Shown piece after piece: positions 1 to 6,240 of a DNA stretch of 22,656 bases (positions within the stretch are counted from its first letter, which is position 1; each line of letters opens with the position of its first letter). The notes beneath the pieces are model-generated. The model had not been told where the DNA came from and made no database searches. It saw only the letters and a program-made list of their open reading frames with translations. The position numbers and the translations under genes were made by a program. The DNA is from 1-14-2-50-31-20 sp964617555 (GTDB lineage Bacteria; Bacteroidota; Ignavibacteria; Ignavibacteriales; Melioribacteraceae), in the NCBI GenBank assembly GCA_964617555.1, contig CAZTYP010000053.1, positions 1 through 22,656 on the forward strand. The letters run 5' to 3'.

Positions 1-148
1 GCAATATACTTAATTAAAACATCTTTTGGGGATGTAAAATTTTATGCCCGTTGTAAATTATTTACTGTAAAAAAAGCATTGATTGTTATAATTTTATTTA
101 TCTTTTAAAGTTAAAAATTATTGAATAAATAAAAATTTTAATTTGCAA
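1..148. other. Upstream region of the kds operon, no confident gene
   Basis: AT-rich sequence before kdsB. The first forward frame is open from base 1 to a TAA at 106-108, but the 35 residues it would encode are hydrophobic and low in complexity and match no family I know, so I do not call it a gene tail. A TATAAT hexamer at 87-92 could be a -10 element for the kds operon, but no good -35 element lies at the right distance. There is no clear Shine-Dalgarno sequence before the kdsB ATG at 149. Confidence 0.3.
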
Positions 149-898
149 ATGGCATTTTTAGGAATTATACCGGCACGTTACGCTTCCACACGTTTGGAAG
201 GTAAACCTCTTGCGGATATTTGCGGTAAACCTATGATACAGCATGTTTATGAACGTGTAAACAAAGCGTTACAAAACGTTTATGTGGCAACAGACGACAA
301 CAGAATTGTCGATGCGGTAAAATCATTCGGCGGAAATGTTGTTCTTACTTCTGCACAACACAACTCCGGCACTAATCGCTGTTTGGAAGCATACGAAATT
401 ATAGAAAAACTGACCGGAGAAAGTTATGATGTAATAATTAATATTCAAGGCGATGAACCGATGATTGAACCGGCACAACTAAATGAATTGACGGCATGCT
501 TCGATAACCCGACCACCGAGTTGGCAACACTTGTTGCAAAAGTAACAAACAACGAAGATTTACTGAATAAAAGCGAAGTGTTTGTAACATTCGATAAAAA
601 TATGAAAGCCCTTTATTTCAGCCGTGCCGTAATACCGGAAATAAAAGATGTTGAAAAATCCGAATGGCTGAATATGAATACATATTACAAACATATCGGC
701 TTATATGCTTACACACCAAGTGCATTGCAACGCTTTGCCGGTTTACCGCAATCGAACTTGGAACTTACCGAAGGGCTAGAACAAAACAGATGGCTCGAAA
801 ACGGATATTCCATTTATCTTGCTGTTACAAAGTACGAAAGTGCTCCGGTTGATACCAAAGAAGATTTAGAGAAGATCAGAAAAATTATGTGTAAATAG
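149..898 (+). CDS. kdsB: 3-deoxy-manno-octulosonate cytidylyltransferase (CMP-Kdo synthetase)
   Basis: Activates Kdo by transfer to CTP, giving CMP-Kdo and pyrophosphate, the cytoplasmic donor for the inner core of lipopolysaccharide. The protein of 249 residues has the family length. It opens with IIPARYASTRLEGKPL, the nucleotide-binding signature. This is followed by HNSGTNRCLEA, equivalent to the HxSGTxR segment of KdsB, and by NIQGDEPMIEP, the QGDEP motif that contributes to metal and CTP binding. I place the start at the ATG at 149, because family members begin directly before the IIPAR strand. An in-frame TTG at 143 would add only two residues and has no better ribosome binding site. 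It is the first gene of a tight operon: kdsA begins 8 bases after its stop. Confidence 0.96.
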   Translation: MAFLGIIPARYASTRLEGKPLADICGKPMIQHVYERVNKALQNVYVATDDNRIVDAVKSFGGNVVLTSAQHNSGTNRCLEAYEIIEKLTGESYDVIINIQGDEPMIEPAQLNELTACFDNPTTELATLVAKVTNNEDLLNKSEVFVTFDKNMKALYFSRAVIPEIKDVEKSEWLNMNTYYKHIGLYAYTPSALQRFAGLPQSNLELTEGLEQNRWLENGYSIYLAVTKYESAPVDTKEDLEKIRKIMCK

Positions 899-906
899 GA
901 ATTATT

Positions 907-1740
907 ATGAGTGTAAAAAAAGTTCATGTAGGAAATATTGAATGTGGTGCCGACCAATTATTTTTAATCTCGGGACCGTGCGTTATTGAAAAAGAAAGTA
1001 TAATGATGAGTGTAGCAGAACAATTGAAAGAAATTACGGAACGGTTAAACATTCCGCTGATCTACAAATCATCATTCCAAAAAGACAATAGAAGTTCTGT
1101 GGATTATTATATGGGCCCAGGACTTGACGAGGGATTAAAGACACTACAAAAAATTAAAACGGAATTCGGATTTCCCGTCTTAACCGATGTACATTATCCG
1201 GAACAAGTTAAGCCCGTTGCTGAAGTGGTTGATGTAATTCAAATACCGGCATACTTGGTAATGCAAACAACGCTTGTTACTGAAGCCGCTAAAACAGGCA
1301 ATGTAATTAATTTGAAACACGGGCAATTTCTCGCCCCCGAAAATATGATTAAACCCGTTCAAAAAGTGGAAGCATATGCAAACGAAAAAATAATTTTAAC
1401 CGAGCGCGGTTATACATTCGGTTATAACGATTTGATTGTTGACCCGCGAAGTTTCTATCATTTAAACGAAACCGGCTACCCCGTTGTTTTTGACGTTACA
1501 CATGCAATAAGAAAATACGGCATTCCAAGTGCCGACCCCTCGGGCGGAGCACGTCAATATTTGTCTGTATTGGGCAGAGCCGGTGTTGCTGCCGGTGTTG
1601 ACGGGCTTTTTATAGAAACTCACACTTGCCCCAGCGAAGCACTTTGCGATGCGGCAAGCCAATTGGATATTAATCATTTGGAAGAATTCTTGAAACCTTT
1701 AATAGAAATTCATAATATTGAAGTTAAATACAGAAAATAA
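907..1740 (+). CDS. kdsA: 3-deoxy-8-phosphooctulonate synthase (Kdo-8-P synthase), metal-dependent type
   Basis: Condenses phosphoenolpyruvate with D-arabinose 5-phosphate to give Kdo 8-phosphate, the committed step of Kdo synthesis. The 277-residue protein is full length for the DAHP synthetase-I/KdsA family. Motifs in order are SGPCVIE (20s), YKSSFQKDNRSS (53-64), TDVHYPEQ (93-100), LKHGQF (136-141), FDVTHAIRKYG (195-205) and ETHTCPSEALCDAASQL (237-253). Cys25 stands where metal-independent enzymes such as E. coli KdsA have Asn, and His199, Glu237 and Asp248 complete the expected metal ligand set. I therefore infer the metal-dependent (Aquifex-like) class. An AGGA ribosome binding site at 898-901 lies six bases before the ATG. 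The next gene follows after 23 bases and is probably cotranscribed. Confidence 0.97.
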   Translation: MSVKKVHVGNIECGADQLFLISGPCVIEKESIMMSVAEQLKEITERLNIPLIYKSSFQKDNRSSVDYYMGPGLDEGLKTLQKIKTEFGFPVLTDVHYPEQVKPVAEVVDVIQIPAYLVMQTTLVTEAAKTGNVINLKHGQFLAPENMIKPVQKVEAYANEKIILTERGYTFGYNDLIVDPRSFYHLNETGYPVVFDVTHAIRKYGIPSADPSGGARQYLSVLGRAGVAAGVDGLFIETHTCPSEALCDAASQLDINHLEEFLKPLIEIHNIEVKYRK

Positions 1741-1763
1741 AAATAAATTAAGAGAAATCAATT

Positions 1764-2786
1764 ATGGAACTATACTTAGATTCAGCAAATATCGAAGAAA
1801 TTAAAGAAGCTTTTGAACTCGGATTTCTTTCCGGGTTAACAACTACCCCAACTTTTATGCATCGCCACGGCATTACCGATATTGATGCAACAATTGTGGA
1901 ACTTTCAAAAATTGTTCCCGTACTTCAAATAGAAGCTCTTGGAAGTACCGCCGAAGAAATTATTTCGGAAGTACACAGACAAGATGCATTAGGGTTAGAT
2001 AAAAACAAAACCGTTTACAAAATTCCGATTTCCCTGGAAGGCGTAAAAGCATGTAAAAAATTAACCGATGACGGCTTTAAAGTAAACATACACCTTGTAT
2101 ATACCTTACAACAAGCATACATGGCTTTGGAAGCCGGAGCTACATATGTTTGCCCGCTTGTAGGCAGATTACAAGACCAAGGACAAGATGCTCTTAATCT
2201 TATTCAACAATGTGTTGATGCAGTTAATTATTACGGTTACGATGCAAAAATTATGTTCTCGTCGGTTAGAAATATTGAACATGTTCGTAACGCATTAAAT
2301 ATCGGAACTCACACAATTACCGCTCCGTGGAATATCATTAAACAAATGACCAAAAATAATCTAACCGATTTGGGGACACAACAATTTGTTGAACATACCA
2401 GATTAATGACTTACAAAATAAAAGATATTATCGGCAACGATAATCCTACAGCCACCGTAGATAACACAATTTCAGAATGCTTGGTAACCATGACAATGGG
2501 AAAATTCGGAGCGGTTACAATTATTGATAATAACGGTTCTCCTATCGGATATTTTACCGACGGCGATTTGAGGCGTTTAATTGCCAATAAAGGCGCAGAT
2601 GCAGTCAATAAAAAAGTAAGCGAAGTTTTAGATTTGAAAAAACCTTTTTCAATTGATGAAAATGAACTCCTTTTTGAAGCTAATAAAATTTTTCAACAAT
2701 ACCCTATAAACAGCATTGTTGTTACAAGCAAAGGCAAAGCAATAGGTATGATTCATATTCAAGATATACTGGGGCTTGAAAAATAA
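1764..2786 (+). CDS. Transaldolase-like (FSA/TalC type) domain fused to a KdsD-type CBS pair
   Basis: A 340-residue two-domain protein. Residues 1-215 match the short transaldolase/fructose-6-phosphate aldolase family: MELYLDSANIEEIKEA at the start (Asp6), GLTTTPTF (24-31), VYKIPIS with the Schiff-base lysine Lys86, YVCPLVGRLQDQG (128-140, Arg135) and FSSVRN (165-170, Ser167). Residues 217-340 form a CBS pair. Its GYFTDGDLRR (262-271) closely resembles GIFTDGDLRR of E. coli KdsD, and HIQDIL near the end matches HMHDLL of KdsD. KdsD carries an SIS isomerase domain in front of this pair; here an aldolase barrel takes its place. The active site is altered against E. coli FSA as I recall it: Asn28 is Thr28, Thr109 is His110 and Tyr131 is Leu132, while Glu57 is transaldolase-like rather than the FSA Gln59. 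The position as third gene after kdsB and kdsA suggests a role in supplying or controlling sugar phosphates for Kdo. The reaction is unknown. Ordinary transaldolase activity remains possible. Confidence 0.85.
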   Translation: MELYLDSANIEEIKEAFELGFLSGLTTTPTFMHRHGITDIDATIVELSKIVPVLQIEALGSTAEEIISEVHRQDALGLDKNKTVYKIPISLEGVKACKKLTDDGFKVNIHLVYTLQQAYMALEAGATYVCPLVGRLQDQGQDALNLIQQCVDAVNYYGYDAKIMFSSVRNIEHVRNALNIGTHTITAPWNIIKQMTKNNLTDLGTQQFVEHTRLMTYKIKDIIGNDNPTATVDNTISECLVTMTMGKFGAVTIIDNNGSPIGYFTDGDLRRLIANKGADAVNKKVSEVLDLKKPFSIDENELLFEANKIFQQYPINSIVVTSKGKAIGMIHIQDILGLEK

Positions 2787-2806
2787 TTTTAGTTTAATTC
2801 ATGAAT

Positions 2807-2834
2807 AAAACGACGGGATATCCCCCGTCGTTTT
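2807..2834 (+). terminator. Hairpin terminator of the kds operon
   Basis: A perfect 11-bp stem (2807-2817 with 2824-2834, AAAACGACGGG pairing CCCGTCGTTTT) with a six-base loop begins 20 bases after the stop of the transaldolase-CBS gene. The descending arm ends in TTTT and is followed by more T-rich sequence. It fits a Rho-independent terminator closing the operon. Confidence 0.85.
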
Positions 2835-3143
2835 ATTTTGTTGTTTCAACACCATAAACTTTTTACAAAAGATATTGCTGTTCATAATACAATTTAACTT
2901 ATAAATATCTTACCATCAATCTTCTATAATTAACATATTCAACAATTTTTTTTACATACATATAAAACTAAAAATTTGAACAATCAACCTATTTAATATT
3001 TGTAAACATATTATTTCCCCTATATTGAATTTTTCTCCATAAAACTCCTATTTGCTTAGTATTTAGGACCTTCAAATTTTTGCTTCGAATAATATTCTAT
3101 TTTGAACACTTAGCAAAAAACATATAGAAATATTAATATCTAC

Positions 3144-3172
3144 TTGACAAATTGCTTAACTTCATTTATTTT
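3144..3172 (+). promoter_or_regulatory. Candidate sigma-70-type promoter for the secreted GLUG protein
   Basis: TTGACA at 3144-3149 is a consensus -35 hexamer, followed after 17 bases by TATTTT at 3167-3172 (four of six matches to TATAAT). Transcription would start near 3179, right at the first dyad, leaving a leader of about 135 bases before the ATG at 3317. The sigma-factor preference of this organism is not known, so this is a candidate only. Confidence 0.4.
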
Positions 3173-3180
3173 TCAGATAA

Positions 3181-3199
3181 TAATAGAAGTCTTCTATTA
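3181..3199. promoter_or_regulatory. Perfect dyad, operator-like
   Basis: TAATAGAAG and CTTCTATTA form a perfect inverted repeat of 9-bp arms around one central base. It lies just after the candidate -10 element, near the predicted transcription start, which is a usual place for a repressor operator. It shares its half-site with the dyad at 3254-3278. Confidence 0.5.
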
Positions 3200-3253
3200 A
3201 GATAACGCTTATTGCACCGTAGTTACCTTTCCCTAGCTTTGTTCAAAAGGTAT

Positions 3254-3278
3254 AAATAATAGAAGCATTCTATTATTT
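3254..3278. promoter_or_regulatory. Second perfect dyad with the same half-site
   Basis: AAATAATAGAA (3254-3264) and TTCTATTATTT (3268-3278) form a perfect 11-bp inverted repeat around a GCA centre. Both dyads contain AATAGAA and TTCTATT, and their centres are 76 bases apart. This one lies in the predicted mRNA leader, about 30 bases before the ribosome binding site, so it could act as a DNA operator or as a leader hairpin. Confidence 0.5.
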
Positions 3279-3316
3279 AAAGTAAAAGATATTACAAACA
3301 AATCTTTGGAGACATT

Positions 3317-5053
3317 ATGAGAAAAACATTCTTTACAATTTTATTTATCGCTTTTGCTTCCGTCTTGTTTGGGCAAACCCCGGTAGCTCCGAGCGGAAGC
3401 GGAACTTCAAGCGACCCTTATCTAATAGCAAATTTGGATAACCTCGCTTGGATGCAAGGAAATTCTTATTCCGGTAAATATTTTAAACAAACTGCTGATA
3501 TTGATGCTTCCTCAACTTCCACATGGGATAGTGACAGCGGTTTTGCCCCTGTTAGATTTACGAATTCAGAATATGACGGAAACAACAAATCAATTTCCGG
3601 ATTAACAATTAACAGACCTGATAATACAACTTGCGGTATGTTCTCTTCTATCACATCTACTTCAACAGTTAAAAATTTAAGTTTGGAAAATGTAGATATC
3701 TCCGGATTCGAATATGTGGGAGCAATTACAGGGAATTGTGACGAAAGTACTGTTACAGATTGTTCATGCTCCGGAAGTGTTAGTGGAGAAGGAAGATATG
3801 TGGGCGGAATGATTGGAACAATAACCGGAACAAGTTCAATAGAAAGTTCAAGCAGTTCTTGTACTGTTTTATCTAAGGAATATTACGTTGGCGGATTTGT
3901 CGGAAATGTTTCGGGAACAACTACAATATCAAAATGTTATGCAACGGGAAACGTTACGGCTGAAGGTGGTTCAAGTAGTTATGTAGGACAATATATAGGA
4001 AGTTTTGTAGGTCAAACAAAAGGCGGAACCATTAGTATAACAGAATGTTATGCAACGGGAAACTCCAAAGGCAGCAAATATGTAGGAGGTTTTGTAGGCT
4101 TAAATAGAAAAGCAACAATAAGCAATAGTTATAGTCTTGGCAATGCAACGCGTAGTGCCGGAAGTACAAGAGAAGAAATAGGTGCTTTTGCAGGCAGAAA
4201 CTACAGCGACGGAATTATAGAAAAATGTTATTCAATCGGTTCTGTTTACAATGTTGATGGAACCGCCTTAACAGAAAGTGGGTTTATAGCAGACGACGAC
4301 GGTACATCAACAGATTGCTTCTGGGATAGTGATACTTCCAATCAAACTGACGATGACTCACGCTCCGGCTCTACGGCCGAAACAACTGCAAATATGCAAA
4401 AAGAATCTACATTTACCGATGCAGGTTGGGATTTTACAAATATCTGGACAATTGTCGGGACAAATTATCCAGATTTGCAAAACAATTCCAATGCAAATTT
4501 ACCTGTAGAATTAATTTCATTTACGGCTATAATAAAAAACGGTGTCGTTTTATTAACATGGGCAACCGCTACCGAAGTAAATAATTACGGATTTGAAATA
4601 GAAAAAAATATCGGTAACAATAAATGGGAAACAATTGGCTTCGTTAACGGTGCGGGCAATAGCAATTCACCAAATCAATATTCCTACGTGGATACGGAAT
4701 TAAACGGAACGGCAAGCTATCGCTTAAAACAAATAGACACCGACGGAAAATTTGAATATAGTGATATTGTTACAATTACAACCGGGTTAGCAAAAACAGA
4801 ACTATTTCAAAATTATCCGAATCCGTTTAACCCCACTACACAAATAAACTTTAATTTATCATCTCCGACAAATGTTAAAATTTCCGTTTTTAATGTTATT
4901 GGAGAAAAAGTAGCGGAACTGGTAAACAAAAAAATGTCTGCGGGAATGCATAAAATAAATTTTACGGCTTCGGATTTACCTACCGGCGTATATATATATA
5001 AAATAGAAACAGCAAATTATAATAAATCCATGAAAATGTTGCTCCTAAAATAA
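3317..5053 (+). CDS. Secreted GLUG-repeat protein with T9SS type A sorting domain
   Basis: A 578-residue exported protein. Residues 1-19 are a signal peptide (MRKTF, a hydrophobic core, then LFG before Gln20). Residues 27-130 resemble the lead-in of GLUG proteins (GTSSDPYLIANLDNLAWM). Residues 133-315 hold about six GLUG-type repeats built on YVGGFVG plus SxCYATGNV, for example at 161, 190 and 255, consistent with a beta-solenoid. Residues 396-490 look like the fibronectin-like module often placed before sorting domains (LPVELISFTA, YRLKQIDTDGKFEYSDIV). Residues 497-578 are a Por-type C-terminal sorting domain beginning FQNYPNPFNPTTQI and ending GVYIYKIETANYNKSMKMLLLK. It is probably exported by the Sec pathway and then released or attached at the surface by type IX secretion. 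GGAG at 3308-3311 supports the start. The ligand or function is unknown; an adhesin-like role is inference. Confidence 0.88.
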   Translation: MRKTFFTILFIAFASVLFGQTPVAPSGSGTSSDPYLIANLDNLAWMQGNSYSGKYFKQTADIDASSTSTWDSDSGFAPVRFTNSEYDGNNKSISGLTINRPDNTTCGMFSSITSTSTVKNLSLENVDISGFEYVGAITGNCDESTVTDCSCSGSVSGEGRYVGGMIGTITGTSSIESSSSSCTVLSKEYYVGGFVGNVSGTTTISKCYATGNVTAEGGSSSYVGQYIGSFVGQTKGGTISITECYATGNSKGSKYVGGFVGLNRKATISNSYSLGNATRSAGSTREEIGAFAGRNYSDGIIEKCYSIGSVYNVDGTALTESGFIADDDGTSTDCFWDSDTSNQTDDDSRSGSTAETTANMQKESTFTDAGWDFTNIWTIVGTNYPDLQNNSNANLPVELISFTAIIKNGVVLLTWATATEVNNYGFEIEKNIGNNKWETIGFVNGAGNSNSPNQYSYVDTELNGTASYRLKQIDTDGKFEYSDIVTITTGLAKTELFQNYPNPFNPTTQINFNLSSPTNVKISVFNVIGEKVAELVNKKMSAGMHKINFTASDLPTGVYIYKIETANYNKSMKMLLLK

Positions 5054-5067
5054 ATTAAATACAACAT

Positions 5068-5095
5068 TGATGAACGGCTTTCCGGCCGTTCATCA
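5068..5095 (+). terminator. Hairpin after the GLUG-repeat gene
   Basis: A perfect 11-bp stem (TGATGAACGGC at 5068-5078 with GCCGTTCATCA at 5085-5095) and a six-base loop lie 14 bases after the stop codon. No strong T run follows, so termination may be partial or factor-assisted. Confidence 0.65.
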
Positions 5096-5221
5096 TATGT
5101 ATATCGAATTTAACAAGTTAATAAAACTTTCCCGTTCAACACAGATAAATTTTTAATAGCCTCGGAAACTTTCATTTACCTTTCTCAAATAAAACAACTT
5201 TCATGCAGAATTGAAGTAAGT

Positions 5222-5250
5222 TTGACTAATAAAAAAAGATTAAGTATCTT
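5222..5250 (+). promoter_or_regulatory. Candidate promoter for mscS
   Basis: TTGACT at 5222-5227 and TATCTT at 5245-5250 are separated by exactly 17 bases and lie about 40 bases before the mscS start. The rest of the intergenic region from 5096 to 5221 shows no feature I can name. Confidence 0.4.
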
Positions 5251-5289
5251 AAAAACATATTTTATTATTTAAATTTAAAAGGAGTGAAA

Positions 5290-6099
5290 ATGGAGCAAAT
5301 GTTACCAGTTGTTAAACAATATGCACTTACATACGGTGTAAATATTGTCATTGCTTTAATTATTCTTATAGTTGGCATTTGGATTGCAAAAAAACTGACT
5401 AAAATCACCGAAAACTTAATGGGCAAACGGAACATGGACCCGACACTAACAAAATTTATTGCAGGGTTGGTAAAAATACTTTTGTATGTTATCGTAATTA
5501 TTGCTGCTATTGATAAAGCGGGTATTGAATCAACATCTTTTGTAGCAATATTAGGTGCCGCAGGTTTAGCAGTCGGTTTTGCTTTACAAGGGTCCCTATC
5601 CAACTTTGCCGCCGGAGTAATGCTTATTATATTCAAACCCATTAAAGTAGGCGATTTTGTGGAAGCTGCCGGAGTAATGGGAAGCGTTGAAGAGATAGGT
5701 ATTTTTGTTACTACACTTGTTACGCCCGATAATAAAACTATTTATGTACCAAATTCCCAAATGGGTGGCGGAATTATTACAAACTATTCCGTAAAAGATA
5801 CACGCAGGGTTGATATGGAGTTTGGAATAGGATACTCAGATGATATTGATAAGGCTCGCAAAGTAATTTTCGAAGTCTTAAGCAACGATTCCAGAATTTT
5901 GAAAGACCCCGCCCCCGATGTATTTGTAGCAACTCTTGCCGACAGCAGTGTTAATTTCAAAGTTCGTCCTTGGGTTAATAAAGCTGATTATTGGGGTGTA
6001 TATTTCGATGTTACGGAAAATATTAAAAAGAAATTTGATGAAAATAACATTTCCATACCTTTCCCCCAAACAGATGTTCATTTATACAACCAAAATTAA
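5290..6099 (+). CDS. mscS: Small-conductance mechanosensitive channel, MscS family
   Basis: Inner-membrane channel that opens under membrane tension and releases solutes on osmotic downshock. The 269 residues are close to E. coli MscS (286). There are three membrane segments, at about 15-35, 55-75 and 80-115. The pore-lining third segment carries the Gly/Ala-rich helix LGAAGLAVGFALQGSLSNFAAG, given here in part, and runs into FKPIKVGD, the classic TM3-to-beta-domain junction. The soluble part has VPNSQM and ITNYS, typical of the family's beta domain, and ends with IPFPQTDVHLY, the usual C-terminal strand. AAAGGAG ends at 5283 and is well spaced for the ATG at 5290. A GTG at 5284 in the same frame overlaps the ribosome binding site and is unlikely to be the start. 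It appears to be a single-gene unit closed by the hairpin downstream. Confidence 0.95.
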   Translation: MEQMLPVVKQYALTYGVNIVIALIILIVGIWIAKKLTKITENLMGKRNMDPTLTKFIAGLVKILLYVIVIIAAIDKAGIESTSFVAILGAAGLAVGFALQGSLSNFAAGVMLIIFKPIKVGDFVEAAGVMGSVEEIGIFVTTLVTPDNKTIYVPNSQMGGGIITNYSVKDTRRVDMEFGIGYSDDIDKARKVIFEVLSNDSRILKDPAPDVFVATLADSSVNFKVRPWVNKADYWGVYFDVTENIKKKFDENNISIPFPQTDVHLYNQN

Positions 6100-6104
6100 A
6101 ATTA

Positions 6105-6146
6105 AAATAAATGTAGAGACCCGAAATTGAGTCTCTACATTTATTT
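6105..6146 (+). terminator. Long hairpin terminator after mscS
   Basis: A perfect 16-bp stem pairs 6105-6120 with 6131-6146 around a ten-base loop; its core is GTAGAGAC/GTCTCTAC. It starts six bases after the mscS stop and is followed by T-rich sequence (GTTATTTTTTT at 6151-6161). The near symmetry means it could also work on the other strand. Confidence 0.8.
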
Positions 6147-6179
6147 ATCCGTTATTTTTTTACCCGCTCAATTTTTAAT

Positions 6180-6208
6180 TTGAAATCTTAAATAAAAAAT
6201 TATATTAT
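6180..6208 (+). promoter_or_regulatory. Candidate promoter for umuC
   Basis: TTGAAA at 6180-6185 and TATTAT at 6203-6208 are 17 bases apart, about 30 bases before the umuC start. I see no CTGT-N8-ACAG LexA box of the enterobacterial type. LexA sites differ between phyla, so SOS control is not excluded. Confidence 0.4.
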
Positions 6209-6240
6209 ATTTACTTCACTAACAGTATAATATGGTTTTT

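Larger units (their letters stand above)
2835..3316. other. Long AT-rich intergenic region, no gene seen
   Basis: About 480 bases without a convincing reading frame on either strand. It holds the candidate promoter at 3144-3172 and two dyads (3181-3199 and 3254-3278), listed separately. Further TTCTAT elements occur at 2922-2927 and 3095-3100 and resemble the dyad half-site. A GGAG ribosome binding site lies just before the ATG of the gene at 3317. I see nothing else in the stretch. Confidence 0.5.

Noticed and set aside
1..108. Possible C-terminal end of a gene entering from the left
   Set aside because: The frame is open to a TAA at 106, but the residues are low in complexity and the stretch is too short and AT-rich to support a call.
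143..148. TTG start for kdsB
   Set aside because: It adds only two residues, has no ribosome binding site, and the ATG at 149 fits the family N terminus.
5265..5642. Minus-strand open frame opposite the start of mscS
   Set aside because: Fully covered by the mscS membrane-domain coding region; its translation looks like a mirror of that composition.
6160..6240. LexA box before umuC
   Set aside because: No CTGT-N8-ACAG or GAAC-N4-GTTC type palindrome is visible; the ACAG near 6222 has no partner.
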